Shown in pieces: positions 1 to 8,226 of a DNA stretch of 64,000 bases; positions within the stretch are counted from its first letter, which is position 1; every line of letters begins with the position of its first letter. The notes beneath the pieces were generated by a model, which was given only the letters and a program-made list of their open reading frames with translations, did not search any database and was not told the origin of the DNA. This stretch comes from [Clostridium] scindens (GTDB lineage Bacteria; Bacillota; Clostridia; Lachnospirales; Lachnospiraceae). Made by a program: the position numbers and the translations under genes. The stretch covers positions 2,088,001 to 2,152,000 of the forward strand of contig NZ_CP080442.1 in assembly GCF_019597925.1 (NCBI RefSeq), read 5' to 3'.

Positions 1-350
1 ATCAGAAGGATATGTACCAGATTGTCCTTGCAGCTTCCAAACGCATATCCCAGCTGTTCCGTTACCAGCCGGTTCAGCAGCTGGGCGGAAAATGTCAGAT
101 CCCCGGAAATGACTCCCATCAGCGTTTCCTTAAAGTCCAGCTTTTCTTCCGGGAACAATTCCTTTAAGGAATCGTCAATTTCCCCAAAATCGAACTCTCC
201 GATCAAGTCCTCCTGCATCCCGGAACTCTCTGCCTTATCCTCCTTAGTTCCCGACTGCCTGGCCTCTTGGGCCTGTGCCGGCAGCGGAGAAAATATTAGG
301 AGCAGGATCACCCACAGGATGGCTGCCTGTACTATTTTTCGCCGCCTCAT
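1..350 (-). CDS. spoIIIAE: Stage III sporulation protein AE, N-terminal part
   Basis: First 116 codons of a gene that runs off the left edge. Its ATG overlaps the TGA of spoIIIAD (ATGA), so translation is probably coupled. The visible protein begins with a basic tip (MRRRK), a hydrophobic signal segment ending near AQA at about residue 27, and an acidic stretch. In B. subtilis SpoIIIAE is a polytopic membrane protein of the SpoIIIA-SpoIIQ feeding channel between mother cell and forespore. The conserved membrane domain lies outside the window, so the name rests on operon position plus this N terminus. Confidence 0.85.
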   Translation of the reverse strand, partial: MRRRKIVQAAILWVILLLIFSPLPAQAQEARQSGTKEDKAESSGMQEDLIGEFDFGEIDDSLKELFPEEKLDFKETLMGVISGDLTFSAQLLNRLVTEQLGYAFGSCKDNLVHILL

Positions 351-733
351 GACAGAAATTCCTTTATGGTATTTAAAAGCGCCATCAGAACCGGCATGCT
401 TAATACCAGAACCGCCAGCTTGCCGAATATCTCGATCTGCAGCGCAATCGTCTGATAGCCCGCGTCCTTGCAGATGCCCGCGGAGAATTCGGCCACATAG
501 GTAATCCCCAGCATCTTGATCAGCGTACCGATATAGGCGGTATCCATATTGATATAATTGGCGATGGTCCGCAAGGCATCGATGATCACTTCCAGCCGCC
601 CGATGATGGCAAAGAAGATGACCAGGCTAAGCGCCACGCTGATATAGATGCCATACTCAGACTTTCCGCTTTTAAACTGTACGGCCAGCAGGGTGCCGGC
701 GACCCCGATGATCCCGATCTGTATCATATTCAT
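347..733 (-). CDS. spoIIIAD: Stage III sporulation protein AD
   Basis: 128 residues, the usual size for SpoIIIAD, almost entirely hydrophobic, with about three to four membrane segments (residues 4-22, 28-48, 65-85 and 100-125). SpoIIIAC and SpoIIIAD are small related membrane proteins of the SpoIIIA channel complex, made in the mother cell under sigma-E. The gene sits 15 nt after spoIIIAC and overlaps spoIIIAE by four bases. Confidence 0.92.
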   Translation of the reverse strand: MNMIQIGIIGVAGTLLAVQFKSGKSEYGIYISVALSLVIFFAIIGRLEVIIDALRTIANYINMDTAYIGTLIKMLGITYVAEFSAGICKDAGYQTIALQIEIFGKLAVLVLSMPVLMALLNTIKEFLS

Positions 734-748
734 GGGTATTCCTTCTTT

Positions 749-943
749 CTACAGCGAAAATAAATGCTGGATGGATTCAAACAGGTCATAGATGTATGGC
801 ACGATCCAGAACAGCACCAGCAGAAGTCCCGCAAGGCTTGTAAGGAATGCCTGCTCTTCCCTTCCGCTGTGCTTTAAGACCTGGCTTAAGACGGAGACCA
901 GGATTCCCACCGCAGCTATTTTAAATATTAGATTTACACTCAT
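749..943 (-). CDS. spoIIIAC: Stage III sporulation protein AC
   Basis: 64 residues starting MSVNLIFKIAAVG, with two hydrophobic helices (about 4-20 and 34-54), the normal size and layout for SpoIIIAC. The reading frame is open further upstream to 1204, but that part lies inside spoIIIAB in another frame. The ATG at 943 follows a GGAGG-type site in the 11-nt gap after spoIIIAB. Small membrane subunit of the sporulation channel complex. Confidence 0.92.
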   Translation of the reverse strand: MSVNLIFKIAAVGILVSVLSQVLKHSGREEQAFLTSLAGLLLVLFWIVPYIYDLFESIQHLFSL

Positions 944-954
944 GCACGCCTCCT

Positions 955-1482
955 CTATATTAACAGGACGGTAATAAATATCCCGCTCATCACGCCCAGG
1001 CAGTGGCATAATCTCACCTTTGCCTTCATCCCGCCCCGCATCTCTTCCATGGAAAGGCTCATTTCCTCCAGGTAGAGGTCGAGAGTCTTTACCTGCATCT
1101 CGATATCCGCGACCCCCAGCTGGCCTCCAAGATTTATCAGTTTGTCCAGTTCCTCCTCCGGAAGGCCGGATGCCCCCAGATATTCTCTTGCCGTATCTTC
1201 CCATATATCCTCCAGCGTACCCCTGTTCTTATGCTCCAGCCTGTCGTATATTTCCAGAAGCCATCCTTTATATGGCTCCCTGGAAGATGTCCCAATATGA
1301 CGGAACGCTTCCCCCAGATAAGACCTGGCATACCGTATCTCGCTTCTCAACTGGTAGACCAGCTTCTTGAGATACTGCATCTGGACATACTGGTCGTTGA
1401 TACGGTCTGCCGCCCGGATGCCCCATAAAGAGGTGGCTCCTATGATCAGGACAGCCCCGAAGGTCTTGACCATGGCCGTCAT
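955..1482 (-). CDS. spoIIIAB: Stage III sporulation protein AB
   Basis: 175 residues with an N-terminal membrane segment (about 6-23), a mostly helical charged middle, and a C-terminal hydrophobic segment (about 158-175), the SpoIIIAB pattern. The family is needed for engulfment-stage channel assembly. Its ATG overlaps the TGA of spoIIIAA (ATGA), a sign of translational coupling. A second ATG three codons in is also possible. Confidence 0.92.
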   Translation of the reverse strand: MTAMVKTFGAVLIIGATSLWGIRAADRINDQYVQMQYLKKLVYQLRSEIRYARSYLGEAFRHIGTSSREPYKGWLLEIYDRLEHKNRGTLEDIWEDTAREYLGASGLPEEELDKLINLGGQLGVADIEMQVKTLDLYLEEMSLSMEEMRGGMKAKVRLCHCLGVMSGIFITVLLI

Positions 1483-2417
1483 CTGGTATCTTCCCTGTAC
1501 AGAAGGCTGCCCCGGTGATCGAAGATGCCATCAATCTGCCCTACGTGCCCGCGGTTTCCCAGAAGGATGTACCGTTCAAAGCGTCCCTGGGCGATCATCT
1601 GGTCAAGGAGAGGCTTCTTTCTTAATTCTTCCATGGAGCCTGCATGGACAGTGGCCAGCATCTTGCAGCCACAGTGCATTGCGTATTCGATGGCATGTAC
1701 ATCTTCTGCCGAGCCAATCTCATCCACGGCAATGACCTCCGGCCCCATGGAGCGTATCAGCATGATCATGCCTTCCGCCTTGGGGCACCCATCCAGCACG
1801 TCCGTGCGGATTCCAAGATGGTTCTGGGCGACCCCCATATAGCAGCCTCCAATCTCCGACCTCTCATCCACCACTCCCACAGCCATGCCCCTGACCCAGT
1901 CATTTCCATCGGAGATCTGACGGATCATATCCCGAAGAAGCGTTGTCTTGCCGCATCTTGGAGGCGATATGACCAGCGTATGGTAAAGGCTTCTGTTATT
2001 GGCAATATAGGGAAATACTTTATCTGCGCATCCAAGCACTTCATGGGACATCCGCACATTGACGGATGAGATATGCTTCAGGTTCTTTACTTTGCCGTTC
2101 TCTATGATTGCCTGTCCTGTCATTCCTACCCTGTGTCCTCCTTCAATCGTGATAAACCCCTGCTTCATTTCTTGCTCGTATGCATATAAGGAATAATTGC
2201 TGATATATTCCAGCATCTCCCTTACATCTTCTTTTGTAACCATATAAGGCTTGCCACGCTGCCCGCCCAGGATCAGTTCCTCGCCCCTGTAGATCAGAAG
2301 CAGCGGCTTTTCCACCCGCAACTTGATCTCCTGCAGATACTCATACTGCAGCTGCTCCTTATGGAGCAGAATGCGCACGCTGCGCGGCAAGACATTCAAG
2401 ATTCTGTTTTCCTGCAT
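1479..2417 (-). CDS. spoIIIAA: Stage III sporulation protein AA, secretion-type ATPase
   Basis: 312 residues. Predicted ATPase related to type II/IV secretion motors. Walker A is SPPRCGKTTLLRD at about residue 155; the Walker B-like segment VIAVDEIGSAEDV is near 235. It is the presumed energy source of the SpoIIIA channel. The frame is open to 2459, but the ATG at 2417 follows AGAGGTGG at 7 nt, so the shorter start is preferred. First gene of the operon, divergent from the metallophosphoesterase gene. Confidence 0.95.
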   Translation of the reverse strand: MQENRILNVLPRSVRILLHKEQLQYEYLQEIKLRVEKPLLLIYRGEELILGGQRGKPYMVTKEDVREMLEYISNYSLYAYEQEMKQGFITIEGGHRVGMTGQAIIENGKVKNLKHISSVNVRMSHEVLGCADKVFPYIANNRSLYHTLVISPPRCGKTTLLRDMIRQISDGNDWVRGMAVGVVDERSEIGGCYMGVAQNHLGIRTDVLDGCPKAEGMIMLIRSMGPEVIAVDEIGSAEDVHAIEYAMHCGCKMLATVHAGSMEELRKKPLLDQMIAQGRFERYILLGNRGHVGQIDGIFDHRGSLLYREDTR

Positions 2418-2438
2418 ATTTGTCCACCTCTTTACACC

Positions 2439-2466
2439 AATATATGAGACGACTTTCAATTTATTC
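2439..2466 (-). promoter_or_regulatory. Possible sigma-E-type promoter of the spoIIIA operon
   Basis: On the minus strand GAATAAAT is followed after 12 nt by CATATATT, 21 nt upstream of the spoIIIAA ATG. These resemble the Bacillus sigma-E -35 (GHATAHWT) and -10 (CATACAMT) boxes, and the known spoIIIA promoter is sigma-E dependent. The spacer is one or two nt shorter than usual, so this is a candidate only. Confidence 0.45.
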
Positions 2467-2527
2467 CCAAATATGTTACAATCCGTATATTCAAGTATCA
2501 GATTTCTACGGAAAGGATGAATTTTCT

Positions 2528-3712
2528 ATGATCGCTGTATTACTCGCGCCTGTCTACCTCCTATTGAATGCTTATATTTTCCGCTGGCTGATCCGCTATA
2601 TGGGAGCCTGCACGCATCATTTTAAGAAGACTTGGGTCAGGCTGGTCGTTCTGGCCGTCTACGGCTTTTTGGCCTTATCCATCCTGCTGGCCTTTTTCTG
2701 GCCTGCCAGATGGCTGATCTACCTTTCAAATATCTGGTTTGGCACCCTCTGCTATATTCTGCTTACCGTCCTGGCTGCAGATGGCATACGCCTGATTGCA
2801 AAGCTGATCGTCAAGCGCGGGAAGAAGCGGGAATGGAAGGAATCCCGGAGGCTCTTCGTCGTCAGCGGCACGTTCTGCATTGCACTGATCCTCTCCCTGT
2901 CCGTCTATGGCTATCTGAATGCCCGCCATATACATACCACAGATTATTCCGTAACCATTAACAAGACTTGCAAAAATCTGGATTCCATGAGAGTCGTCCT
3001 GGTAGCGGACCTCCACCTGGGCTACAGCGTGGGAAATGCGCAGATGTCCCAGATGGTTAAAAAGATCAATGCCCAGGAGCCGGATCTGGTGGTAATCGCG
3101 GGGGACATCTTCGACAATAATTACGATGCCTTGAAAAATCCAGATAAGATCGCCCGCACGCTACGTGGTATTAAAAGCAACTACGGCGTATATGCCTGCT
3201 ACGGCAATCACGATATCCAGGAAAAGATTCTGGCTGGCTTCACGTTCAGCCACGACAAGAAAAAAATGAGTGATCCCAGAATGGATCAGTTTCTTAAGGA
3301 TGCCCATATCCAGTTTCTGCACGATGAGGGCGTCCTGATCGATGACTCCTTCTATCTCTTTGGCAGGGCTGACAGGGAGCGCCCCGGACGTGGCATCTCC
3401 AAGCGTTTAAGCCCAAAGGAGCTGACAGAGGATATGGATCAGGACAGGCCGATCCTTGTTATCGACCATGAGCCGGATCAGCTGCAGGAGCTTGCCGATG
3501 CAGGCGTAGACCTGGATCTGTGCGGACACACCCATGATGGCCAGATGTTTCCGGGCAATCTGACGATCAAGCTGCTCTGGGAGAATCCTTGCGGCTATCT
3601 GAAAAAAGATCGGATGCACAATATCGTCACCTCCGGCGTGGGCGTATTCGGGCCTAATATGAGGGTGGGAACTAAGAGCGAGATCTGCGTGATAGATGTG
3701 GGGTTTCAGTAG
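2528..3712 (+). CDS. Membrane-anchored metallophosphoesterase (YkuE/YaeI-like)
   Basis: 394 residues. About four hydrophobic segments fill the first 150 residues, followed by a calcineurin-like phosphoesterase domain with all metal motifs: VADLHLG (DxH), GDIFDNN (GDxxD), YGNHD (GNHD) and GHTHDGQ (GHxH). Relatives such as B. subtilis YkuE and E. coli YaeI are exported or membrane-bound; YaeI acts on UDP-diacylglucosamine, and the substrate here is unknown. The ATG at 2528 is preferred to an upstream in-frame ATG at 2420 because that one lies across the spoIIIAA promoter and an AAGGATG site sits nearer 2528. Monocistronic, ending directly at the palindromic element. Confidence 0.88.
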   Translation: MIAVLLAPVYLLLNAYIFRWLIRYMGACTHHFKKTWVRLVVLAVYGFLALSILLAFFWPARWLIYLSNIWFGTLCYILLTVLAADGIRLIAKLIVKRGKKREWKESRRLFVVSGTFCIALILSLSVYGYLNARHIHTTDYSVTINKTCKNLDSMRVVLVADLHLGYSVGNAQMSQMVKKINAQEPDLVVIAGDIFDNNYDALKNPDKIARTLRGIKSNYGVYACYGNHDIQEKILAGFTFSHDKKKMSDPRMDQFLKDAHIQFLHDEGVLIDDSFYLFGRADRERPGRGISKRLSPKELTEDMDQDRPILVIDHEPDQLQELADAGVDLDLCGHTHDGQMFPGNLTIKLLWENPCGYLKKDRMHNIVTSGVGVFGPNMRVGTKSEICVIDVGFQ

Positions 3713-3938
3713 AATTATTGGGATTGGAGGACGCCAGCGTGCCGGCAGGAGGCAGTTCCTACGACGCTCCGGCGTCCTGCATCTCTTGCACTGATCTGTG
3801 AGGCTGCGGAAGAGTCGCCGATAGCGGCTCCTCTCCCACAGCCTAACATCTCAGGCAAGGATATTCCGGACGCCGCCGCTTCCCTTCGGAACTGCCTCCT
3901 GCTGGCCCGCTGGCTGACTGCAATCCGATGGTAATTCT
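3712..3938. repeat. 227-nt nested imperfect palindrome, possible MITE or structured RNA
   Basis: The whole stretch between the metallophosphoesterase stop and the regulator promoter folds back on itself. Outer arms share a perfect 15-bp match (GCAGGAGGCAGTTCC at 3745-3759 against 3888-3902) plus partial pairing outward to AGAATTA/TAATTCT at the ends. Inside are CGGCGTCC/GGACGCCG (3770-3777 / 3868-3875) and a third hairpin AGGCTG...CAGCCT (3801-3844). There is no long ORF and no U-tract, so a simple terminator is unlikely. It could be a miniature transposon remnant or a branched RNA. Confidence 0.6.
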
Positions 3939-3962
3939 TGATGGGTGAGACGCTTTATTTTA

Positions 3963-3991
3963 TTGGCTTATGGCGGGGATTTTTATATATG
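3963..3991 (+). promoter_or_regulatory. Candidate promoter of the response regulator gene
   Basis: TTGGCT and TATATG separated by 17 nt, 32 nt upstream of the ATG at 4024. The region 3939-4023 is otherwise T-rich with no other recognisable signal except AAGGATGG, a distant ribosome binding site. Confidence 0.4.
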
Positions 3992-4023
3992 CATAAATTT
4001 GTGAAGGATGGATTTTCGTTTTT

Positions 4024-4686
4024 ATGAGACATGTGTTGATCGTGGATGATGATGTTTTTATTAATCGTATGCTTGAGGAGGTTCTTGTGAAGGAGAATTA
4101 TCGGGTTTCTCATGCTTATTCGGGGACAGAGGCTTTGCTTTTGCTTTCTTCTTGCAGGCCGGATCTGATTCTTCTTGACCTGATGCTTCCGGGCTTAAGC
4201 GGGGAGGATGTGCTCTCACAGATATGCGGCATTCCTGTAATCGTCATGAGCGCTAAGGCAGAGGTTGGCAGCAAGGTCTCACTTCTTCTTGGCGGCGCGG
4301 CCGATTATATTACCAAGCCATTTGATATCGAGGAACTGCTGGCAAGGATCACCGTCCAGTTTCGCAAAACGTCTGCCGGTGCATCTTCTGTCCTGAAGCA
4401 TGATGATCTTTCTTTAGACATTGTTACCCGTACAGTTGCCATAGGCGATAAGAATATAAGGCTTACCAAGACGGAATTTGCGATATTAAGACTTTTAATG
4501 GAGAATCCTGCCCAGGTAATCCCCAAGACGGTCCTCCTTGAGCGCATCAGCGAAGACACGCCTGACTGCATGGAGAGTTCCCTGCGGGTACATATCAGCA
4601 ATCTGCGGAAGAAGCTGCGGGACGTCTCAGGCAAGGATTACATTGAAGCGGTTTGGGGAATTGGCTTTAAAATGGCTGAAGAATAA
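4024..4686 (+). CDS. OmpR/PhoB-family response regulator
   Basis: 220 residues. Receiver domain 1-115 with acidic pocket DDD (8-10), phosphoacceptor Asp in LILLDLMLPG (about residue 53), switch Ser in VIVMSAK, and Lys in TKPFD. DNA-binding winged helix about 128-218, with LRVHISNLRKKLR as recognition helix. It heads a regulator, ATPase, permease, kinase cluster and probably binds the CTTAAC boxes at 4701-4730. The first 45 codons or so end mostly in T or G while the rest use the C/G-ending codons of the window, suggesting a mosaic origin. Confidence 0.92.
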   Translation: MRHVLIVDDDVFINRMLEEVLVKENYRVSHAYSGTEALLLLSSCRPDLILLDLMLPGLSGEDVLSQICGIPVIVMSAKAEVGSKVSLLLGGAADYITKPFDIEELLARITVQFRKTSAGASSVLKHDDLSLDIVTRTVAIGDKNIRLTKTEFAILRLLMENPAQVIPKTVLLERISEDTPDCMESSLRVHISNLRKKLRDVSGKDYIEAVWGIGFKMAEE

Positions 4687-4700
4687 AATATTTACTATTT

Positions 4701-4746
4701 CTTAACACTTTTCTTAACAGCTTCCTTAACTATCATCGGTTAGAAT
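4701..4746 (+). promoter_or_regulatory. Three CTTAAC boxes at 12-bp steps, plus -10 box
   Basis: CTTAAC occurs at 4701, 4713 and 4725, exactly 12 bp apart, followed by TAGAAT at 4741-4746 as a -10. There is no good -35 at the right distance. Evenly spaced direct repeats before a promoter lacking a -35 are typical of sites activated by OmpR-family regulators. The likely target is the ABC transporter gene at 4779 and the likely binder is the regulator encoded just upstream. Confidence 0.6.
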
Positions 4747-4778
4747 AGCAGCATCAAATAAAAGGAGGCTTTCATATT

Positions 4779-5693
4779 ATGGAATACGCTTTGACAGCAA
4801 ATCATCTGATGAAAAAGTATGGGCGTTCCAACGCGCTGGACAATTTTTCCATGCAGGTTCCCAAAGGAGCAATCTATGGGTTTGTAGGAAAGAACGGGGC
4901 GGGCAAGACGACGCTGATTCGTCTGGCCTGCGGGCTTCAATCACCAACGTCCGGGACCTTTACGCTATATGGGGTCAAAAATACCCAGAAGGGAATCCGG
5001 AAAGCACGCCGCAGAATGGGGGCCGTCGTAGAAGCCCCTTCGATCTATCTGGATCTGTCTGCCGCGGATAATCTGAAACAGCAGTACCATGTACTGGGAC
5101 TTCCCTCGTTCGATGGCATCCCGGAACTGCTGAAATTAACCGGTCTTAATGATACCGGGAAGAAAAAGGCGAAAGATTTTTCCCTTGGCATGCGCCAGCG
5201 GCTTGGAATCGCCATAGCCTTGGCTGGCAGGCCGGATCTGCTTATTCTGGATGAGCCGGCCAATGGCCTGGATCCACAGGGAATCATCGAGATCCGCGAA
5301 CTGATCCTTAGGCTGAACCGGGAGCAGCAGATCACGGTATTGATTTCAAGCCATATCCTGGACGAACTTTCACGCCTTGCTACCCATTATGGCTTCATAG
5401 ATAAGGGACATATGGTGAAGGAAATGACGGCCAAAGAACTGAAGACCGCCTGTCGGAAATGTACCCGGCTAACGGTAACTGCCACCGCCATCCTTGTCCG
5501 CACGCTGGACAGGATGGGCCTGGATTATGAGGTCATATCGGATACGCAGACGGATATTTATGGAGAATTTCCTGTCACGGAACTGACTTTGGCTTTGGCA
5601 AAGGAGCGCTGCAGCATACTGTCCCTGCATGAGCATGACGAATCACTGGAAAACTATTATATTAATCTGGTGGGAGGTGACAAGTATGAATAA
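4779..5693 (+). CDS. ABC transporter ATP-binding protein (BcrA/LanF-like)
   Basis: 304 residues. ATPase domain 1-215 with Walker A GKNGAGKTTLIR (about 38-49), signature SLGMRQRLGIA, Walker B LLILDEPANGLDP and switch His in LISSHIL, then an 80-residue C-terminal extension as in bacitracin/lantibiotic self-protection ATPases. AAAGGAGG precedes the ATG. Its end overlaps the permease start by 8 nt. With the permease it probably exports or removes a membrane-active compound; the true substrate cannot be read from sequence. Confidence 0.9.
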   Translation: MEYALTANHLMKKYGRSNALDNFSMQVPKGAIYGFVGKNGAGKTTLIRLACGLQSPTSGTFTLYGVKNTQKGIRKARRRMGAVVEAPSIYLDLSAADNLKQQYHVLGLPSFDGIPELLKLTGLNDTGKKKAKDFSLGMRQRLGIAIALAGRPDLLILDEPANGLDPQGIIEIRELILRLNREQQITVLISSHILDELSRLATHYGFIDKGHMVKEMTAKELKTACRKCTRLTVTATAILVRTLDRMGLDYEVISDTQTDIYGEFPVTELTLALAKERCSILSLHEHDESLENYYINLVGGDKYE

Positions 5694-6477
5694 GCTTTTA
5701 CGCGCAAATTTTGCCCGCCTCTGGAAAAACCGTCCATTTCTAGTCGGCCTGGCATTTATGTTCCTGGCCGGAAGCGCATATGTCTTAAAGCAATACCAGC
5801 AAATCAAGGTATACCAGATTCCCGTAAGCCTGGAATCTACATTTTTCACTTACGCGATGCTGATCGGCGTCCTTAGCGCCATCTTCTGCTCTCTGTTCCT
5901 GGGGGTAGAATACGGGGACGGAACCATGCGAAATAAGATCATCGCCGGACACAAAAGAACGGATATTTACCTTTCCAATCTGATCACCAATCTATCCGCT
6001 TCCCTTCTCATGTGCCTGTCATACATCTTGTCAAACGTGGTTCTTGGCATTCCTCTGCTGGGATTTCAGAAGGCCAGCCTCTCTGATATACTGCTATTGA
6101 TATCGGGAAGCTGCGTCACGGTGGCTGCGCTTTGCTCGGTCTTCACTATGATCAGCCTTCTGATTCAGAACAAGGCTCTGGCGCCTATCGTCTGCATTGT
6201 AGGAATGTTTCTGATGCTGGGCGCCGTATCAGAGATTAAGCGGATGCTGGACCAGCCAGAGTATTACTATGACAATGTAAAAAATAAAAATTACCTGGAC
6301 GGGGAGATCCGTGAGAAATTCGAATTCTGTTATAATTTTCTGCCAGCAGGACAGGAAATGCAGTACGCAGCCATGAAAACTGAGAACATTGGCGGGATGT
6401 GTCTGTATTCTCTTGGCATCACGGCTGTCACAACAGGTATCGGAACCTTCTTCTTCCGAAAAAAGGATATAAAATAA
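5686..6477 (+). CDS. ABC-2 type permease subunit
   Basis: 263 residues with about six membrane segments (roughly 18-38, 55-78, 98-125, 143-170, 172-190 and 238-256), the ABC-2 plan of BcrB/LanE proteins. The ATG at 5686 is chosen because GGGAGGTGA lies 5 nt before it; the frame is open upstream to 5629 inside the ATPase gene. A charged, Tyr-rich loop around 200-235 probably faces outward between the last two helices. Partner of the preceding ATPase. Confidence 0.88.
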   Translation: MNKLLRANFARLWKNRPFLVGLAFMFLAGSAYVLKQYQQIKVYQIPVSLESTFFTYAMLIGVLSAIFCSLFLGVEYGDGTMRNKIIAGHKRTDIYLSNLITNLSASLLMCLSYILSNVVLGIPLLGFQKASLSDILLLISGSCVTVAALCSVFTMISLLIQNKALAPIVCIVGMFLMLGAVSEIKRMLDQPEYYYDNVKNKNYLDGEIREKFEFCYNFLPAGQEMQYAAMKTENIGGMCLYSLGITAVTTGIGTFFFRKKDIK

Positions 6478-6493
6478 GCAAAGAGGTATTGGC

Positions 6494-7381
6494 ATGAATA
6501 TTTGGATCTGTCTATTATGGGCTGCACTTATCATCATCGTTATACTATTGGTCAAGCTCCATCTTCTTAGAAAGGCCGCACAGGAGATCCGGGTGGCGGT
6601 CTGCGAAAAACTAAAGGAAGAGACGAACACATTGATTGACATTTCCAGCCATGACGCCCAGATGCGCCTGCTGGCCGACTGCCTCAACCAGCAGTTAAAG
6701 GAACTCAACGCCAGAAGGCAGCGCTATGAGCAAGGCGACCTGGAACTGAAGGAGGCTATCTTGAATGCGTCCCATGACCTTCGAACCCCATTGACAGCCA
6801 TCTCTGGATATCTGCAATTGCTAAAGCAGGAGGAATGCTCGGAAAATGCCGGAGACTACCTCGCCATTATCGAGAATCGTACAGCGGCGCTGCGTTCTCT
6901 CACAGAAGAACTCTTCCGCTATACGATTGCTGTCTCGGATGCCGAAGCCCTCACGCTGGAGGAGGTTTCCATCAATAGCGCGCTGGAGGCCAGCATCGCT
7001 TCTTACTATGGAGCCTTAAGCCAGAAAGGAATCACGCCAAAGATATCTTTGCCGGAAAAATCAGTCATGCGGACCCTGAACAAGGACGCTTTATCCCGGA
7101 TCTTCGGCAATATTATCTCCAACGCGATCAAGTATAGCGACGGGGATCTGCGTGTTACGCTGACGGAAGCCGGAGAGGCCATATTTACAAACCATGCGTC
7201 TGCCATGACCGAAACGCAGGTAGGCAAGCTCTTCAACCGCTTTTACACGGTAAATACCGCCCGGCATTCCACCGGCCTTGGACTTTCTATCGCAAAGGCG
7301 CTTACGGAACGGATGGGAGGAACGGTGACCGCAAATTGTAAAGACAATCTTCTAAGCATCCATGTGATCTTTCCAGATTAA
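6494..7381 (+). CDS. Sensor histidine kinase with a single membrane segment
   Basis: 295 residues. One N-terminal membrane helix (about 4-22) and no extracellular sensor domain, then a helical linker, the H-box ASHDLRTPLTAI (His near residue 95), and an HATPase domain with N-box NIISNAIKYS and G-box STGLGLSIAK. A kinase lacking an outer domain and encoded beside an ABC exporter probably senses through the transporter or in the membrane plane. Last gene of the module, 16 nt after the permease, with an AGAGG site. Confidence 0.9.
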   Translation: MNIWICLLWAALIIIVILLVKLHLLRKAAQEIRVAVCEKLKEETNTLIDISSHDAQMRLLADCLNQQLKELNARRQRYEQGDLELKEAILNASHDLRTPLTAISGYLQLLKQEECSENAGDYLAIIENRTAALRSLTEELFRYTIAVSDAEALTLEEVSINSALEASIASYYGALSQKGITPKISLPEKSVMRTLNKDALSRIFGNIISNAIKYSDGDLRVTLTEAGEAIFTNHASAMTETQVGKLFNRFYTVNTARHSTGLGLSIAKALTERMGGTVTANCKDNLLSIHVIFPD

Positions 7382-7382
7382 A

Positions 7383-7441
7383 AAGGCTGCGATTCATCCT
7401 CCTGGCTTGAGGAAAACGCCAGGAGGATGAATCGCAGCCTT
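7383..7441. terminator. Bidirectional terminator between kinase gene and phnX
   Basis: Perfect 24-bp stem (7383-7406 with 7418-7441) around an 11-nt loop. A-rich sequence on one side and T-rich on the other let it act on both strands. It lies in the 70-nt gap between convergent genes. Confidence 0.88.
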
Positions 7442-7451
7442 ATCAAATTTT

Positions 7452-8216
7452 CTACAGTTCCAGCAGGCCGCTGATGTCCTTGATCACATGGTCTGCTCCT
7501 GCTTCTTTATATATGTCGGTAACTCTCTGGCATTCTGCCATTCGCTTTGCAGGCGTAAGGGATTCATACTCTTCCTTCGTATACCCCATCACCGAACTTC
7601 CCTCAATCACGCCCACCGTGATAACGCCGGCATTCACTCCTTCTTTGATATCCGCAACGGTGTCGCCTACTTTGATGACCTTCCGAACGGAAGTGACGCC
7701 CAGTGCCTCCATATTGCGGAACATCATATAGGGGTATGGACGGCCCGCATTGCCGACGGCGTTCGGGCTGACCCACAGATCCGGCGCATAGCCGTTCTCT
7801 TTGGCAATGGGGGCTACAATGTTCATCATCTCATCCGTATACCCTGTGGTGGAGCCTATCTTGATTCCCTGATCCCGCAGCTCGCTAACCGTCTCTATCA
7901 CATGGGGCTTGATATCTACAAATTTGGGGAGAATCTCAAGCGTCTTCGCCTCCATGATGTGGTAAATGTCATTTACATCCTCTTCATTCCACGCTCTACC
8001 CGTCGTTCTTTTCCACAGGCCACCGATCCGATCCATCTGCATCATGGTACGGATATGGTCGATCTTCAGCATTCCCATAGGTTTTCTTACTTCTTCCATA
8101 GTCGGCTCGATTCCAAAACTCTTAAATGCCTCTACAAAGGCCTGTACCGGAGCAAAGCATCCATAGTCCACCGTCGTGCCCGCCCAGTCAAAGATTACTG
8201 CTTCTATACGTCTCAT
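7452..8216 (-). CDS. phnX: Phosphonoacetaldehyde hydrolase
   Basis: 254 residues. HAD-superfamily enzyme splitting phosphonoacetaldehyde into acetaldehyde and phosphate. The nucleophile motif is FDWAGTTVDYG (Asp near residue 10), with the family's AGTT in place of DGT. The Schiff-base Lys is in GMLKIDHIR (about residue 51), diagnostic for PhnX. VGDTVADIKEG supplies the metal-binding acids. Last gene of the AEP operon, 10 nt after phnW, start supported by AGGAGGTG. Confidence 0.95.
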   Translation of the reverse strand: MRRIEAVIFDWAGTTVDYGCFAPVQAFVEAFKSFGIEPTMEEVRKPMGMLKIDHIRTMMQMDRIGGLWKRTTGRAWNEEDVNDIYHIMEAKTLEILPKFVDIKPHVIETVSELRDQGIKIGSTTGYTDEMMNIVAPIAKENGYAPDLWVSPNAVGNAGRPYPYMMFRNMEALGVTSVRKVIKVGDTVADIKEGVNAGVITVGVIEGSSVMGYTKEEYESLTPAKRMAECQRVTDIYKEAGADHVIKDISGLLEL

Positions 8217-8226
8217 CTGGCACCTC

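Noticed and set aside
944..1204. Long N-terminal extension of spoIIIAC
   Set aside because: The extension is spoIIIAB read out of frame; SpoIIIAC is normally about 65 residues and begins at 943.
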